Notes: generated from the sequence alone by a model not told the origin. Shown: positions 7,524 to 16,126, counted from the stretch's first letter. The stretch: DNA of 39,886 nucleotides from Chloroflexota bacterium (GCA_016213135.1 JACRBQ010000131.1:1-39886), one strand, 5' to 3'. Made by a program: numbers and translations.

Positions 7524-8993
7524 ATGGCTGATCCTCTCACCGCCGCCGACGAACACGGCCTCAAAGGCCTCAGCCTCGATAGCCGCGTGCGGCAATTGTT
7601 CTACAGCCTGCCACCCCAGACCGTCAGAGACCTCGCCGAGCGCCTCCCCATCGAAGCCCGCAAGCGACGGCTGATCTACGTGCGCAACGGAGAGGAGGAC
7701 GTCATCAACATCCTCCTGCGCCCCACCGCCATCATGCCCGATCAGGCGGCCTACTTCCACGTCGTCTCCCTGGCCCTCATCAACGCCCTCAAACGCCTGC
7801 CCGATCTTTACATCCAGGATTTCGCCGTGCGCGAAACGGTGCCCCTGACCCACGACGAGGAAAAGTGGCTGTGGGACACGTGGGGCGAAAGCCACCGCGA
7901 ACACCACACCGTCTTTGGGCGGCTGGATGCCATGGTGGACTTTACCAGCCCCATGTGGAAAGACTCGCTCAACTTCGTGGAGCCTAACCTCTCCGGCGTC
8001 GGCGGCATCCACCTCGTCCCCAATGCCGAGCAGGCCGTGGCCGACGTCGTCGTCCCCGTCCTGCAAGAGGCCGCCCCCGACGTGCGCCTCGAAACCGGCC
8101 TCGACCTGCGCGAAATGTTCATCCAGGAAATGGCCGACCACCTCGAGGCCATTGGCCGCCCGGGCGGCGCCATCTGCTTCATCGACCCCAAATACTCCGG
8201 CGACGGCCCCATTGAACTGGACCCCCTCGCCGACTACTACCGCGAAACCCACGGCATCAACGTCCTCCACGCCGACCCCTCCGAGCTATACGTCCGCGCC
8301 GGGGAAGTGTGGTACGAAGATCACAAGATCGATCTCGGCTACCGCGATTACGAAGTGCGCGACTTGATCTACCTCGAAAAAGAAGAAGGCCTCGACGTGC
8401 GGCCCATGAAAATTCTCTTCCGCGAGAATCGCATCGTCTCCTCCATGGCCGGCGACTTCGACCACAAATCCACCTGGGAACTGCTCACCGACCCGCGCTT
8501 CACCGAAAAATACTTCACCGCCGACGACCGCCACTACTTCCGCCGCCACGTGCTGTGGACGCGCACCCTCAAAGCCCGGCGCACCACCGACCCCGGCGGC
8601 CAACCCGTGGACCTGCTGGAATGGGCGCGCAAGAATCAAGACATCCTCGTCATTAAGCCCAATCGTTCCTACGGCGGCGACCGGGTGATGCTCGGCCCCT
8701 CTACCAGCGAGGGCGAGTGGAACGCCGCCATCCAGGAAGCCGTCACCGGCGAAGAGTCGTGGGTGGTGCAGCGGCTGGCGCGCATCAGCGTTTCGGAATT
8801 CCCCGTTATCAGCCCCGACGGCGCCACGTCCATGGAGCCGTTCTACACCGTGATGGGCTTTGCCCCCACCAAATACGGCGTGGCCGTGTTGGGGCGCGCC
8901 TCGCAAAAGCAAGTGGTCAACGTGGCCCAGCGCGGCGGCATGTGCGCCGTGCTCATCGGCCGCTACGGACGCACTCTGCACGGACCAAGATAA
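7524..8993 (+). CDS. Circularly permuted ATP-grasp protein (glutathionylspermidine synthase-like)
   Basis: 489 residues. The middle has NFVEPNLSGVGGIHLVPN and DPKYSGDG, typical of the pre-ATP-grasp part of circularly permuted ATP-grasp type 2 proteins. The nucleotide-binding part follows with LVIKPNRSYGGDRVMLG (Lys378) and EESWVVQRLA. Members of this group join amino or carboxyl groups in peptide-like bonds, but the substrate here is unknown. The start has GGAGGG at 7512-7517. The next gene on the same strand, 86 bp away, is a TldE/PmbA-type protein, which suggests peptide or modified-peptide metabolism. That link is inferred. Confidence 0.7.
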   Translation: MADPLTAADEHGLKGLSLDSRVRQLFYSLPPQTVRDLAERLPIEARKRRLIYVRNGEEDVINILLRPTAIMPDQAAYFHVVSLALINALKRLPDLYIQDFAVRETVPLTHDEEKWLWDTWGESHREHHTVFGRLDAMVDFTSPMWKDSLNFVEPNLSGVGGIHLVPNAEQAVADVVVPVLQEAAPDVRLETGLDLREMFIQEMADHLEAIGRPGGAICFIDPKYSGDGPIELDPLADYYRETHGINVLHADPSELYVRAGEVWYEDHKIDLGYRDYEVRDLIYLEKEEGLDVRPMKILFRENRIVSSMAGDFDHKSTWELLTDPRFTEKYFTADDRHYFRRHVLWTRTLKARRTTDPGGQPVDLLEWARKNQDILVIKPNRSYGGDRVMLGPSTSEGEWNAAIQEAVTGEESWVVQRLARISVSEFPVISPDGATSMEPFYTVMGFAPTKYGVAVLGRASQKQVVNVAQRGGMCAVLIGRYGRTLHGPR

Positions 8994-9082
8994 AGGATGA
9001 ACGATGAAGGATGAAGGATGAACTATTCTTCATCCTTCATCCTTCCGCGTTCATCGTTCCGCGTTCATCCTTTGCCCTCATG
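8994..9082 (+). repeat. Heptad repeat array 5, hairpin form, between the ATP-grasp and TldE genes
   Basis: Twelve in-phase 7-bp units run from 8994 to 9077. The first four are AGGATGA/ACGATGA. The centre is ACTATTC. The rest are TTCATCC, TTCCGCG and TTCATCG, then TTTGCCC. The two halves are reverse complements, so a long stem is expected. It begins the base after the upstream stop TAA, and the downstream ATG (9080) falls in the next unit. Confidence 0.9.
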
Positions 9083-10417
9083 CTCGGCGAAACTCGCGTC
9101 CAACAGCTCCTGCACACCGCCCTCGCCCTCTCCACTGCCGACGAAACCGAGGTCTCCCTCTCCGCCGCCGACGAGAGCCTGACCCGCTTCGCCAACAACG
9201 CCATCCACCAAAACGTCGCCGACTCCGACGCCGTCGTCGAGGTGCGCGCCGTGTTCGGCAAGCGGGCGGGCGCGGCCAGCACCAACGACTTTTCGCCCGG
9301 CTCGCTGGCCCGCGTCGTTCATGCCGCCTGCGAGAGCGCCCGCTACCAGCCCGATAACCCCGACTTCCCCGGATTGCCCCCGCCTCGCCCGGTCCCGGCC
9401 GTTCAGTCCTTCGACGACTCCGCCGCCTCGGCCTCGCCCGATTTGCGGGCGCGGGCCGTGGGCCACATTTGCCGCACTGCCGCCCACGCCGGGGCGGTGG
9501 CCGCCGGGGCCTATTCCACCGCCGCCGTCGAGGCCGCGGTGGCCAATTCTCGCGGACTGTGGGCCTATCATCCATCCACCTCGGTGGACCTCACCCTGGT
9601 CATCGCCCATGGCGACCGGACCGGATACGCCCATGGCACCTCGTGGCGGCTGGATCGTGTGGACACGGCCTCGATCACCGATGCGGCCCTGCGCCGCGCG
9701 CTGCAACTTGCCGGCCGCCCGGCGCGTCGCCTGCCCCCCGGCGACTACCCGGTCATCCTCGAGCCTTACGCCGTAGCCGACATCATCGAAAGCCTGGCCG
9801 CCGAAGGCATGGGCGCGCTGGCCGTGCAAGAGGGCCGCAGTTGGATGAACCACCGCATCGGCAAGCCCGCCCTGTCGCCGCTCATCTCCATTTGGGACGA
9901 CGGCCTCGACCCGCTGGGCGAGCCGCAGCCGTTTGACTGCGAGGGCGTGCCCAAGCAACGGGTGGACATCGTCCGCCGCGGCGTTCCCACCGCGCCCGTA
10001 TACGACACCCACACTGCCGCCCGCGAACCGGGCCGCGTATCTACCGGGCACGCCCAACCGGTGGATGAGGATTGGGACGGCCCCATGCCCGCCAACCTGC
10101 ACATGGCGCCCGGCCAGTCCACCATGGAAGACCTGATCGGCTCCACCGAGCGCGGCCTGTATATCACTCGCTTTTGGTATGTGAATGTGGTGGCCGAACA
10201 CGATTGCGTGCTCACCGGCATGACGCGCGATGGCACCTTCCTCGTCGAGCGCGGCGAGATCGTGGCCCCGGTGCAAGACCTGCGCTTCACCCAGGCCCTC
10301 ATCCCGGCGCTAGAACAAACCGCCGCCGTGGGGCGCGAGGCGCGGCCCGTGGGCGGCTTTTACGGCAGTCACCGTCTGCCGGCCCTGAAACTGGATGCCT
10401 TCAGGTTCACGGGATGA
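9080..10417 (+). CDS. TldE/PmbA-family protein
   Basis: 445 residues from ATG 9080. The in-frame ATG at 9011 lies in repeat DNA. TldD/TldE form a metalloprotease that trims modified peptides and unfolded chains. The catalytic HExxxH motif belongs to TldD and is absent here, so this is the TldE (PmbA) type. Family features are FANNAIHQN near 38-46, the central YSTAAVEAAVANSRGL, PGDYPVILEPYAVADI, and the C-terminal STMEDLIGSTERGLYI. No TldD gene lies within the window, which is unusual because the two are often adjacent. Confidence 0.8.
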   Translation: MLGETRVQQLLHTALALSTADETEVSLSAADESLTRFANNAIHQNVADSDAVVEVRAVFGKRAGAASTNDFSPGSLARVVHAACESARYQPDNPDFPGLPPPRPVPAVQSFDDSAASASPDLRARAVGHICRTAAHAGAVAAGAYSTAAVEAAVANSRGLWAYHPSTSVDLTLVIAHGDRTGYAHGTSWRLDRVDTASITDAALRRALQLAGRPARRLPPGDYPVILEPYAVADIIESLAAEGMGALAVQEGRSWMNHRIGKPALSPLISIWDDGLDPLGEPQPFDCEGVPKQRVDIVRRGVPTAPVYDTHTAAREPGRVSTGHAQPVDEDWDGPMPANLHMAPGQSTMEDLIGSTERGLYITRFWYVNVVAEHDCVLTGMTRDGTFLVERGEIVAPVQDLRFTQALIPALEQTAAVGREARPVGGFYGSHRLPALKLDAFRFTG

Positions 10418-10471
10418 GAATCGCCGCACCCCCCACCCCCCACATTCCCTAATCACTTTCGCCGGCCTTTG

Positions 10472-10480
10472 TGCGATAAT
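10472..10480 (+). promoter_or_regulatory. Probable extended -10 promoter of the secreted modular protein
   Basis: TGCGATAAT, 18 bp before the start codon at 10498. No convincing -35. AGGGG lies at 10488-10492 as ribosome site. Confidence 0.45.
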
Positions 10481-10497
10481 CTGTCACAGGGGTACAC

Positions 10498-13400
10498 ATG
10501 TTTCAAGCCATCGCGCGCCGGGGAGCGTCCTTTCTGCTTCCCATCCTTTTGCTTCTCACCGCTGCCCTGCCCACTGCTGCCCAACCTAACGGCGATGTGC
10601 CGCAACAAGCAGGCCTGACGGTCGAAGGGCTGCGCCTGGTTGCCGCGGGCGAAACGTTCACCGTGAGCCTCACCGCCTCGGCTGCCCGTGACCTCGCCGC
10701 ATGGCAGGCCACGCTTCACTTTGACCCGGCTCAACTTCACTACCTCGGCGCCACCACGCCGGCCGCTACCCTGCGCCTCGGCCCGGTGCTGGCAAAGGGC
10801 GAGGTGGCCCTGGGCGCCGTGGGCCGCGCCCCCAACACCGATAGCCCCCTGGCCACTGTTTCCTTTGCCGCCCTCACCGGTGGTTGGCCGCAACTCTCCC
10901 TGTCCGATACCCAGTGGGTCACCTCTGCCGGCGCCCTTGCCGCCGACCTCCCTGCCGCCCGCCTCGACCTCACCGGCAACGGCGTCGTCACCCAGGCCGA
11001 CGCCCTTCGCGTCGTCGATGCCTGGATGAGCCTGCGGGCTGAGGGCCTGTGCATCGCCCCCGTCCTCGCCGACCGCGACCTGAACGGCAACGGCTGCATA
11101 GACGCCGCCGACGCGCAAATTGCGCTGGCCCACAGCGCCGCGCCGCGTCCGCCGGTCGCCGCCTTGCCCGTCACCTACGTCGTCGATTCCGTCGCCAACG
11201 ACTCGGACGCCAATAAGGCCGATGGCGTCTGCCAGACCTCCTCCGGCGTGTGCACCCTGCGCGCCGCCATCCAGCAAGCCAACACCCACAGCGGCCCGGA
11301 GAATATCAACTTCAACATCCGCAACGGCGATGGCTCCTGTCCGGCGCTTGTGACCCTGCAACCGGCCTCCACCCTGGTGATCGACAGCGTTGAAGGTGTG
11401 ACCCTCGACGGCTACACCCAGTGCGACGCCTCGCCCAACACCCTCGACGCGGGCGGCAACGCCGTCATCAAGATCGAACTCAGAGGCCCCGGGTTGGTGT
11501 TCGTGCGCGGCCTGGAAATTTATTCGCCCAATACCACCGTGCGCGGGCTGGCCATCTACAATTGGGATCGAAACGTTTACGTGGGGGGCAGCGCCGCGGC
11601 AGGCAACCTCATCGAAGGCAACTTCCTCGGCACCAACGCCGCGAACGACTTCCAGCTTTTTGTCGACAACCCGACCCGCCTGAATTTCGGCCTGTACCTC
11701 TTCAACACCCTCAACACCACCGTAGGCGGCGCCACACCGGCCGCTCGTAACATCATCTCCGGCAACCGCAACGATGGGTTGCACGTCGAAGGCTCGACCA
11801 CCAATCTGCGGGTGGTGGGCAACATCGTCGGCCTCAAGCAGGACGGCGTGACCCCGCTGCCCAACACCGGCGACGGGGTGGACATCGGCGACGGCGCCCA
11901 CGACGCGCAGGTGGGCGGCACGGCCGCCGGCGAGCGGAACATCATCGGCGCCAACGAGGGCGACGGCGTGGAGATTTCGCACGACGTTGCCACCCGGAAC
12001 ATCACCATCGCCGGCAACTACATCGGCGTCAACGCCCTCGGCAACGCCCCGGCAGGCAACACCGGCGCGGGGATCACCATCGAAGACACGCCCAACCACA
12101 TCTATATTTACAACAACGTCATTAGCGGCAATCGCAGCAGCGGCATCAATTTTTATTGGCAGATCACTGACTCCAGCGTGCACGACAACCTCATCGGCGT
12201 CGCGCCCGACGGCGTGACCGCCATGCCCAACGGCGCCGACGAGAATGCCGGCCGGGGCCGCAACGGCATCCGGCTGTACACCGGCTCCAGCCGCAACACC
12301 ATCAGCCGCAACGTCATCGCCTTCAACGCCCTCGACGGCATCTATGTGCTCGATAGCGACACCCTCCGCAACACCTTCAGCCAGAACAGCGTGCACGACA
12401 ACGGACGCGAGGGCATCGGCCTTTACGAGGCCAACAACAATCTGGCCGCGCCCGTCATCACCAGCGCCGGCCCGGCGCAAGTGGTCGGCGCCGCCTGCGC
12501 CTTCTGCCTCGTCGAGGTATTCATTGCCGACAAGAACGCCGTGGACGACCCCGGCAACGACAACTACGGCGAAGGCAAGACGTTTGTGGCGCAAGGCGCC
12601 GCCTCCGCCAACGGCAGCTTCACCATTGTCCTGAGCAATGTGAACGTGGGAGACATTCTCACCGCCACGGCCACCGACATCATGGGCAACACTTCGAAGT
12701 TCTCGCGCAACGTCATTGCCGCGAACCCGGACACTCCCACAGCCTCACCCACCGCTACCGCCTCGCCCACGGCCACAGCCACGCGCACCCCGACGACCAC
12801 ACGCACTCCAACCCCAACTCTCACCGCCACGCGCACCCCAACGGCCACGCGCACTCCCACCCTCACCGCCACTCCGAACGTCACACCGGGAGTCATCATC
12901 TATGCCAGCTCAAACACGGGCGGCACGGCAGGCGGCGTACAATTTGCGGATGAGGACGTTCTGGCCTACAACACCGTCACCCGAACGTGGGCCATGTATT
13001 TTGACGGTTCCGATGTGGGGCTGGCGGGCGCCGACGTGGATGCCGTGTTGCCCCTCGCCGATGGCAGCATACTCCTGAGCCTGGATTCCAACCTGTCCGT
13101 TCCGGGCGTGGGCGCCGTCACCGGGTCGGACGTGCTGCGCTTTGTGCCGACGGCGTTCGGGCCTACCACCGCCGGCAACTTTGAGATGTACTTCCACGGC
13201 GCCGACGTGGGCCTGACCAGCGGCGCCGAAAACGTGGATGCCTTTTCCATCGCCCCCGATGGCCGCCTGATCATGAGCACCTCCGGCAACTTCAGCGTGC
13301 CGGGCGTTTCGGGAGCCGAAGAGGACCTGCTGGCCTTTGCCCCGACCCAACTCGGCGCGGTCACCAGCGGCGCGTGGTCGTTTTATTTCGACGGTTCCGA

Positions 13401-13653
13401 TGTTCAGCTGACAACCTTTTCGGAGGATGTATGGGGTGCGTGGATTGACAATGCCAACGGCGACATCTATTTGACCGTGCGGGGGCCGTTCAGCGTCACC
13501 GGGGCCACCGGCGACGGCGCAGACATTTTTGTGTGCCACCCGCTCTCGTTGGGCAGCGCTACCGCCTGCACGTTTGGGCCGGGCCTGTTTTGGGACGGAT
13601 CGGCCAACGGGTTCGCCGGCGAGGTATTGGACGCTTCTGCTATCGGGCGGTGA
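10498..13653 (+). CDS. Large secreted protein: cohesin-like, dockerin-like, CSLREA-like, beta-helix, Thr/Pro linker, C-terminal repeat domain
   Basis: 1051 residues with a signal peptide (about 1-28, ending in AAA). Residues 34-155 resemble a cohesin domain (LTVEGLRLVAAGETFTV, FDPAQLHYLG). Residues 158-215 contain two calcium-loop repeats of dockerin type (LTGNGVVTQADALRV and DLNGNGCIDAADAQI). Residues 223-268 resemble a CSLREA domain (CTLRAAIQQAN). A right-handed beta-helix follows to about 690, with repeated NxIxGN and NYIGVN turns. Residues 746-797 are a Thr/Pro/Ala linker. The rest has four degenerate units of about 61 residues, most with YFDGSDV-like cores. No sortase motif or C-terminal anchor is visible. 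It is probably a secreted or surface protein for carbohydrate or cell contact. Its partner is unknown. Confidence 0.8.
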   Translation: MFQAIARRGASFLLPILLLLTAALPTAAQPNGDVPQQAGLTVEGLRLVAAGETFTVSLTASAARDLAAWQATLHFDPAQLHYLGATTPAATLRLGPVLAKGEVALGAVGRAPNTDSPLATVSFAALTGGWPQLSLSDTQWVTSAGALAADLPAARLDLTGNGVVTQADALRVVDAWMSLRAEGLCIAPVLADRDLNGNGCIDAADAQIALAHSAAPRPPVAALPVTYVVDSVANDSDANKADGVCQTSSGVCTLRAAIQQANTHSGPENINFNIRNGDGSCPALVTLQPASTLVIDSVEGVTLDGYTQCDASPNTLDAGGNAVIKIELRGPGLVFVRGLEIYSPNTTVRGLAIYNWDRNVYVGGSAAAGNLIEGNFLGTNAANDFQLFVDNPTRLNFGLYLFNTLNTTVGGATPAARNIISGNRNDGLHVEGSTTNLRVVGNIVGLKQDGVTPLPNTGDGVDIGDGAHDAQVGGTAAGERNIIGANEGDGVEISHDVATRNITIAGNYIGVNALGNAPAGNTGAGITIEDTPNHIYIYNNVISGNRSSGINFYWQITDSSVHDNLIGVAPDGVTAMPNGADENAGRGRNGIRLYTGSSRNTISRNVIAFNALDGIYVLDSDTLRNTFSQNSVHDNGREGIGLYEANNNLAAPVITSAGPAQVVGAACAFCLVEVFIADKNAVDDPGNDNYGEGKTFVAQGAASANGSFTIVLSNVNVGDILTATATDIMGNTSKFSRNVIAANPDTPTASPTATASPTATATRTPTTTRTPTPTLTATRTPTATRTPTLTATPNVTPGVIIYASSNTGGTAGGVQFADEDVLAYNTVTRTWAMYFDGSDVGLAGADVDAVLPLADGSILLSLDSNLSVPGVGAVTGSDVLRFVPTAFGPTTAGNFEMYFHGADVGLTSGAENVDAFSIAPDGRLIMSTSGNFSVPGVSGAEEDLLAFAPTQLGAVTSGAWSFYFDGSDVQLTTFSEDVWGAWIDNANGDIYLTVRGPFSVTGATGDGADIFVCHPLSLGSATACTFGPGLFWDGSANGFAGEVLDASAIGR

Positions 13654-13654
13654 C

Positions 13655-14299
13655 TTACAGCCCGGCCACGGCCACGATCTCTGCTGCCAGTTCTTCCGGC
13701 GCCCGGCGTCCATCCAGCACGTGCCAACCGGCGAGGCCTGTCAGCGCCTCATACTGCGCCAGCCGTTGCTTCAGCAATTCCGGCGGATAACGGTACGGAT
13801 CGGCTTTTTGTTGTGATCGCTGCGCCGACTCGTCGACGGGCACCAGCAACAGAAACGCATGATCGGGCGATGGCGCCCAGCGCGTCAATTGCCGCCATAT
13901 CCACCAGCGCTCGATTGGGAACTCCGGAAACATCGTCCGGAAATCCACCAGCGTATCCCACACATACCGGTCACAGATAATGACGCGCTTCCGCCGGCGG
14001 TGCCACCGCAACTGCACCCCGTAAATCCACAGCAATTCGGCCGTGGCAAGCCAGAGCCACACGATTCGCACCCACCGGTATTTCACCTTGCGGGAACGGA
14101 ACAGTCGTTGACCCACCCCCGCCACCGGCCCCCCGGCGGCCCGGCGGAAGGAACGCCTCAGCAACTCAAACAGCGGCGTCGAGCCGCCGCGCGTCCAAAT
14201 GTAGATCGGCGTGACCCAGCAGCGGCGAAGATGAGCCAGCAGCAGGTGGATCTGTGTCGATTTGCCCGCAGCATCCAGGCCGCTGAATGTAATGAGCAT
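13655..14299 (-). CDS. Thymidylate kinase-like P-loop protein
   Basis: 214 residues with P-loop GLDAAGKST (7-15) and a DR motif in IICDRYVWDTL, as in the dTMP kinase family. A hydrophobic WLWLATAELLWIYG stretch lies in the middle. It is less like housekeeping Tmk than like the divergent thymidylate kinase-like proteins found with polysaccharide or unknown loci. The lid region has RSQQKADPYRYP. It converges with the large secreted protein (1-bp gap). The substrate cannot be fixed from sequence. Confidence 0.65.
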   Translation of the reverse strand: MLITFSGLDAAGKSTQIHLLLAHLRRCWVTPIYIWTRGGSTPLFELLRRSFRRAAGGPVAGVGQRLFRSRKVKYRWVRIVWLWLATAELLWIYGVQLRWHRRRKRVIICDRYVWDTLVDFRTMFPEFPIERWWIWRQLTRWAPSPDHAFLLLVPVDESAQRSQQKADPYRYPPELLKQRLAQYEALTGLAGWHVLDGRRAPEELAAEIVAVAGL

Positions 14300-14322
14300 G
14301 AGTCTCCCGTAGCAGCGCCCGC

Positions 14323-14355
14323 AGACCGACGCGGTCTTTGAGACCGCGTCGGTCT
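14323..14355. repeat. Perfect 15-bp stem hairpin
   Basis: AGACCGACGCGGTCT and its exact reverse complement around a 3-nt loop TTG. It lies in the leader of the kinase-like gene on the minus strand. It probably belongs to a dispersed repeat family. Confidence 0.75.
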
Positions 14356-14392
14356 AGCCGATAAACCGGCAAATGGTTTCCGCCGACGTGTA

Positions 14393-14502
14393 CTAGTAGT
14401 TCGCCAACTTTGGATCGCATAGTCGTAACTTAGCCCCTTGTGGGCGGCGCACGCGCACAAGGCGCTAAGCTACACAGCGTTCTAACATTGGCGGACTACT
14501 AG
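14393..14502. mobile_element. 110-bp long-palindrome MITE-like element
   Basis: The ends are 15-bp inverted repeats with one mismatch (14393-14407 and 14488-14502). Inside, a second pair of 18-bp arms (14425-14442 and 14456-14473) matches at 16 positions, so the whole unit folds on itself around 14448. No target duplication is visible. The right end carries CTAG, which gives the stop codon of the deazaflavin oxidoreductase gene. Confidence 0.65.
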
Positions 14503-14981
14503 CCCATTGTTTTTTTAGTCAGCACCCATATTGGGATTTTGCGCCCCGCCGCGCGCGCCTCGTACGCCGCATAACCCGCATACAGCCCCACCGCCCGTCG
14601 CCAGTAGGCCGCGCGCTGCTCCGGCGCGGCCTCACGCGCGGCGTACACTTCTTCGCGCCCGCCAAACTCCACCATCGCCTCGGGATGCGCCCGCAGGTTG
14701 TAGTGCCACGCCGGGTGATGCCGGTTGCCGAAAAACGAGGCCACCAGCACCACGGTGGCCCCATCCATCAAAGCCACCAGCGGCGTTGTCCGTTTCCGCC
14801 CGCTCTTCGCCCCCACCGTCGTCAACATCGCAATGGGCAGCCCGGTCAACGCGCTCGCCAGCGAGGCCCGGCCTTTCGACCACTTCAGCGAGGGGCGATC
14901 CACAATGTGCAGCGTGTGCGCCAGCACCCACGACATGGGGCGCAGCGAGGCAAGGCGCTGCACCAGCCGCTGCCACCCCAT
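14499..14981 (-). CDS. Nitroreductase-family deazaflavin-dependent (F420-type) oxidoreductase
   Basis: 160 residues from ATG 14981. The longer frame to 15053 adds a stretch not typical of the family. It has the fold marks of F420H2-dependent reductases: LPIAMLTTVGAKSGRKRTTPLVALMDG, VLVASFFGNRHHPAWHYNLRAHP and the alanine-rich YWRRAVGLYAGYAAYEARA. Such enzymes reduce quinones or other small molecules with deazaflavin, and the substrate is not predictable. The stop codon is inside the inverted-repeat element 14393-14502, so the last residues may differ from the ancestral end. Confidence 0.8.
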   Translation of the reverse strand: MGWQRLVQRLASLRPMSWVLAHTLHIVDRPSLKWSKGRASLASALTGLPIAMLTTVGAKSGRKRTTPLVALMDGATVVLVASFFGNRHHPAWHYNLRAHPEAMVEFGGREEVYAAREAAPEQRAAYWRRAVGLYAGYAAYEARAAGRKIPIWVLTKKTMG

Positions 14982-15133
14982 TGGCTCACTCACGCCTTCG
15001 CCTCGCACAACTGCAAACCCGAAGAAGCCGCCGGCCGAATGGCCGCCCCGCAATTCGCGGAGTTCGGTTCATGCAAAAGAGTCATAGCCATCCGTCCGGG
15101 CCGTTGTGACCGGCCCCGCCTATGGTGGTATTG

Positions 15134-15316
15134 GAGGGTCTTTCCAAAGTCCATTGACAAAAGGCCATGCCTGTGCGCGTGGGAGCGGGTTGCACCCACG
15201 ATGGCATGGAATTGCGGCAGGCCCGCTCGCGGCTACAAGCTCGCGGCTACAAGCCGCTCCTACGGCAAGCCGCTCCTGCCATTTCATGGCCTGTCGCCGA
15301 CTTTGGAAAGGCCCTC
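15134..15316 (+). mobile_element. Non-autonomous mobile element, copy 1 (183 bp, 10-bp target duplication)
   Basis: 18-bp terminal inverted repeats with one mismatch (15134-15151 and 15299-15316; GAGGGTCTTTCC and GGAAAGGCCCTC ends). Flanks are a perfect direct repeat GGTGGTATTG at 15124-15133 and 15317-15326. The inside has REP-like palindromes (GGAGCGGGTTGCACCC and CGCGGCTACAAGCCGC types). It differs from copy 2 by 30 bp from internal repeat duplication. It carries no gene of its own and sits upstream of the DUF429 promoter without breaking it. Confidence 0.88.
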
Positions 15317-15358
15317 GGTGGTATTGTAGCCGAACTTCCTCCCTCGGCAAATCTCAGC

Positions 15359-15364
15359 TATACT
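15359..15364 (+). promoter_or_regulatory. -10 box TATACT for the DUF429 gene, possibly leaderless
   Basis: TATACT ends 9 bp before the ATG at 15374. A start site 6-8 bp downstream would place the mRNA end within a few bases of the start codon, so the transcript may be leaderless. No Shine-Dalgarno site is seen. Confidence 0.45.
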
Positions 15365-15373
15365 CTACGGCTG

Positions 15374-16126
15374 ATGATCTTCCTCGGCATCGACCCCACC
15401 GCCGGGCGCCGCCCCCTCAACTATGCCCTCCTCGACGGCAAGCTCAACATCGTGGCCGAGGGCGCCGGCCAACTCGACGACCTGCTGCAAGTCATTGCCC
15501 CCTACCCCGACATCCTCTGCGCCGTGGATGCGCCCTTGCGCCCCAACCTCGGCCTCATGACCGACCCCGAAGTGCGCCGCCAGTTCGGCCTCTCGGCCAA
15601 ATCCAAAACGTGGACCCACTACCGCGTGTGCGAATTTGAACTGCGGCGGCGCAACATCAGACTTTACAACACCCCCGTCGAAACGGACGCCCCCTCGTGG
15701 ATGCAATCCGGCTGGCAGCTTTACGCCCAACTGCAGGCCGCCGGTTTCGCCGTGTACCCCGCCGACTCTGCCTCGCGCCGGCTTTTTGAAGCCCACCCCC
15801 ACGCCACCTTCACCGCGCGGCTCGGCCACCTCCCCTACCGCAAAGACATCCTCGAAGGCCGCATGCAGCGCCAACTCGTGCTGTACGACGAAGGCGTGCA
15901 ATTGCCCGACGCTTTGGAAACGCTGGAAGAGATCACCCGCCATCACCTCTTGCGCGGCACACTGGCCCTGCGCGGCCTGCGCGCCCACGACGAACTTGAC
16001 GCCCTCGCCACCGCCCTCACCGCCTACTTTGCCCACACCCGCCCCCGAGAGATCACCCTCGTGGGCAGCCCGGTCGACGGGCAAATCGTCATCCCGGTCG
16101 CGCAACTCAAAGATCACTACGAATAA
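15374..16126 (+). CDS. DUF429-family protein
   Basis: 250 residues from ATG 15374. The in-frame extension back to 15167 runs through the mobile element and is rejected. Family marks are the N-terminal MIFLGIDPTAG with the acidic residue in the first strand, ILCAVDAPLR near 50-59, a middle region ending in HPHATFTARL, and the C-terminal ALRGLRAHDELDALATALTAYF. The fold is RNase H-like by family. The activity is unknown, although nuclease or nucleotide roles have been proposed for the fold. It is followed 20 bp later by an alpha/beta hydrolase. Confidence 0.75.
   Translation: MIFLGIDPTAGRRPLNYALLDGKLNIVAEGAGQLDDLLQVIAPYPDILCAVDAPLRPNLGLMTDPEVRRQFGLSAKSKTWTHYRVCEFELRRRNIRLYNTPVETDAPSWMQSGWQLYAQLQAAGFAVYPADSASRRLFEAHPHATFTARLGHLPYRKDILEGRMQRQLVLYDEGVQLPDALETLEEITRHHLLRGTLALRGLRAHDELDALATALTAYFAHTRPREITLVGSPVDGQIVIPVAQLKDHYE

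Noticed and set aside
10453..12594. 713-codon open frame antisense to the secreted modular protein
   Set aside because: Val/Gly/Asp-rich shadow of the plus-strand gene, which has clear domains.
14393..14502. Structured RNA or tRNA
   Set aside because: It is a simple long palindrome without a cloverleaf, and it carries end repeats like a MITE.
15167..15373. N-terminal extension of the DUF429 protein through the mobile element
   Set aside because: The extension is element sequence. The family start is at 15374.
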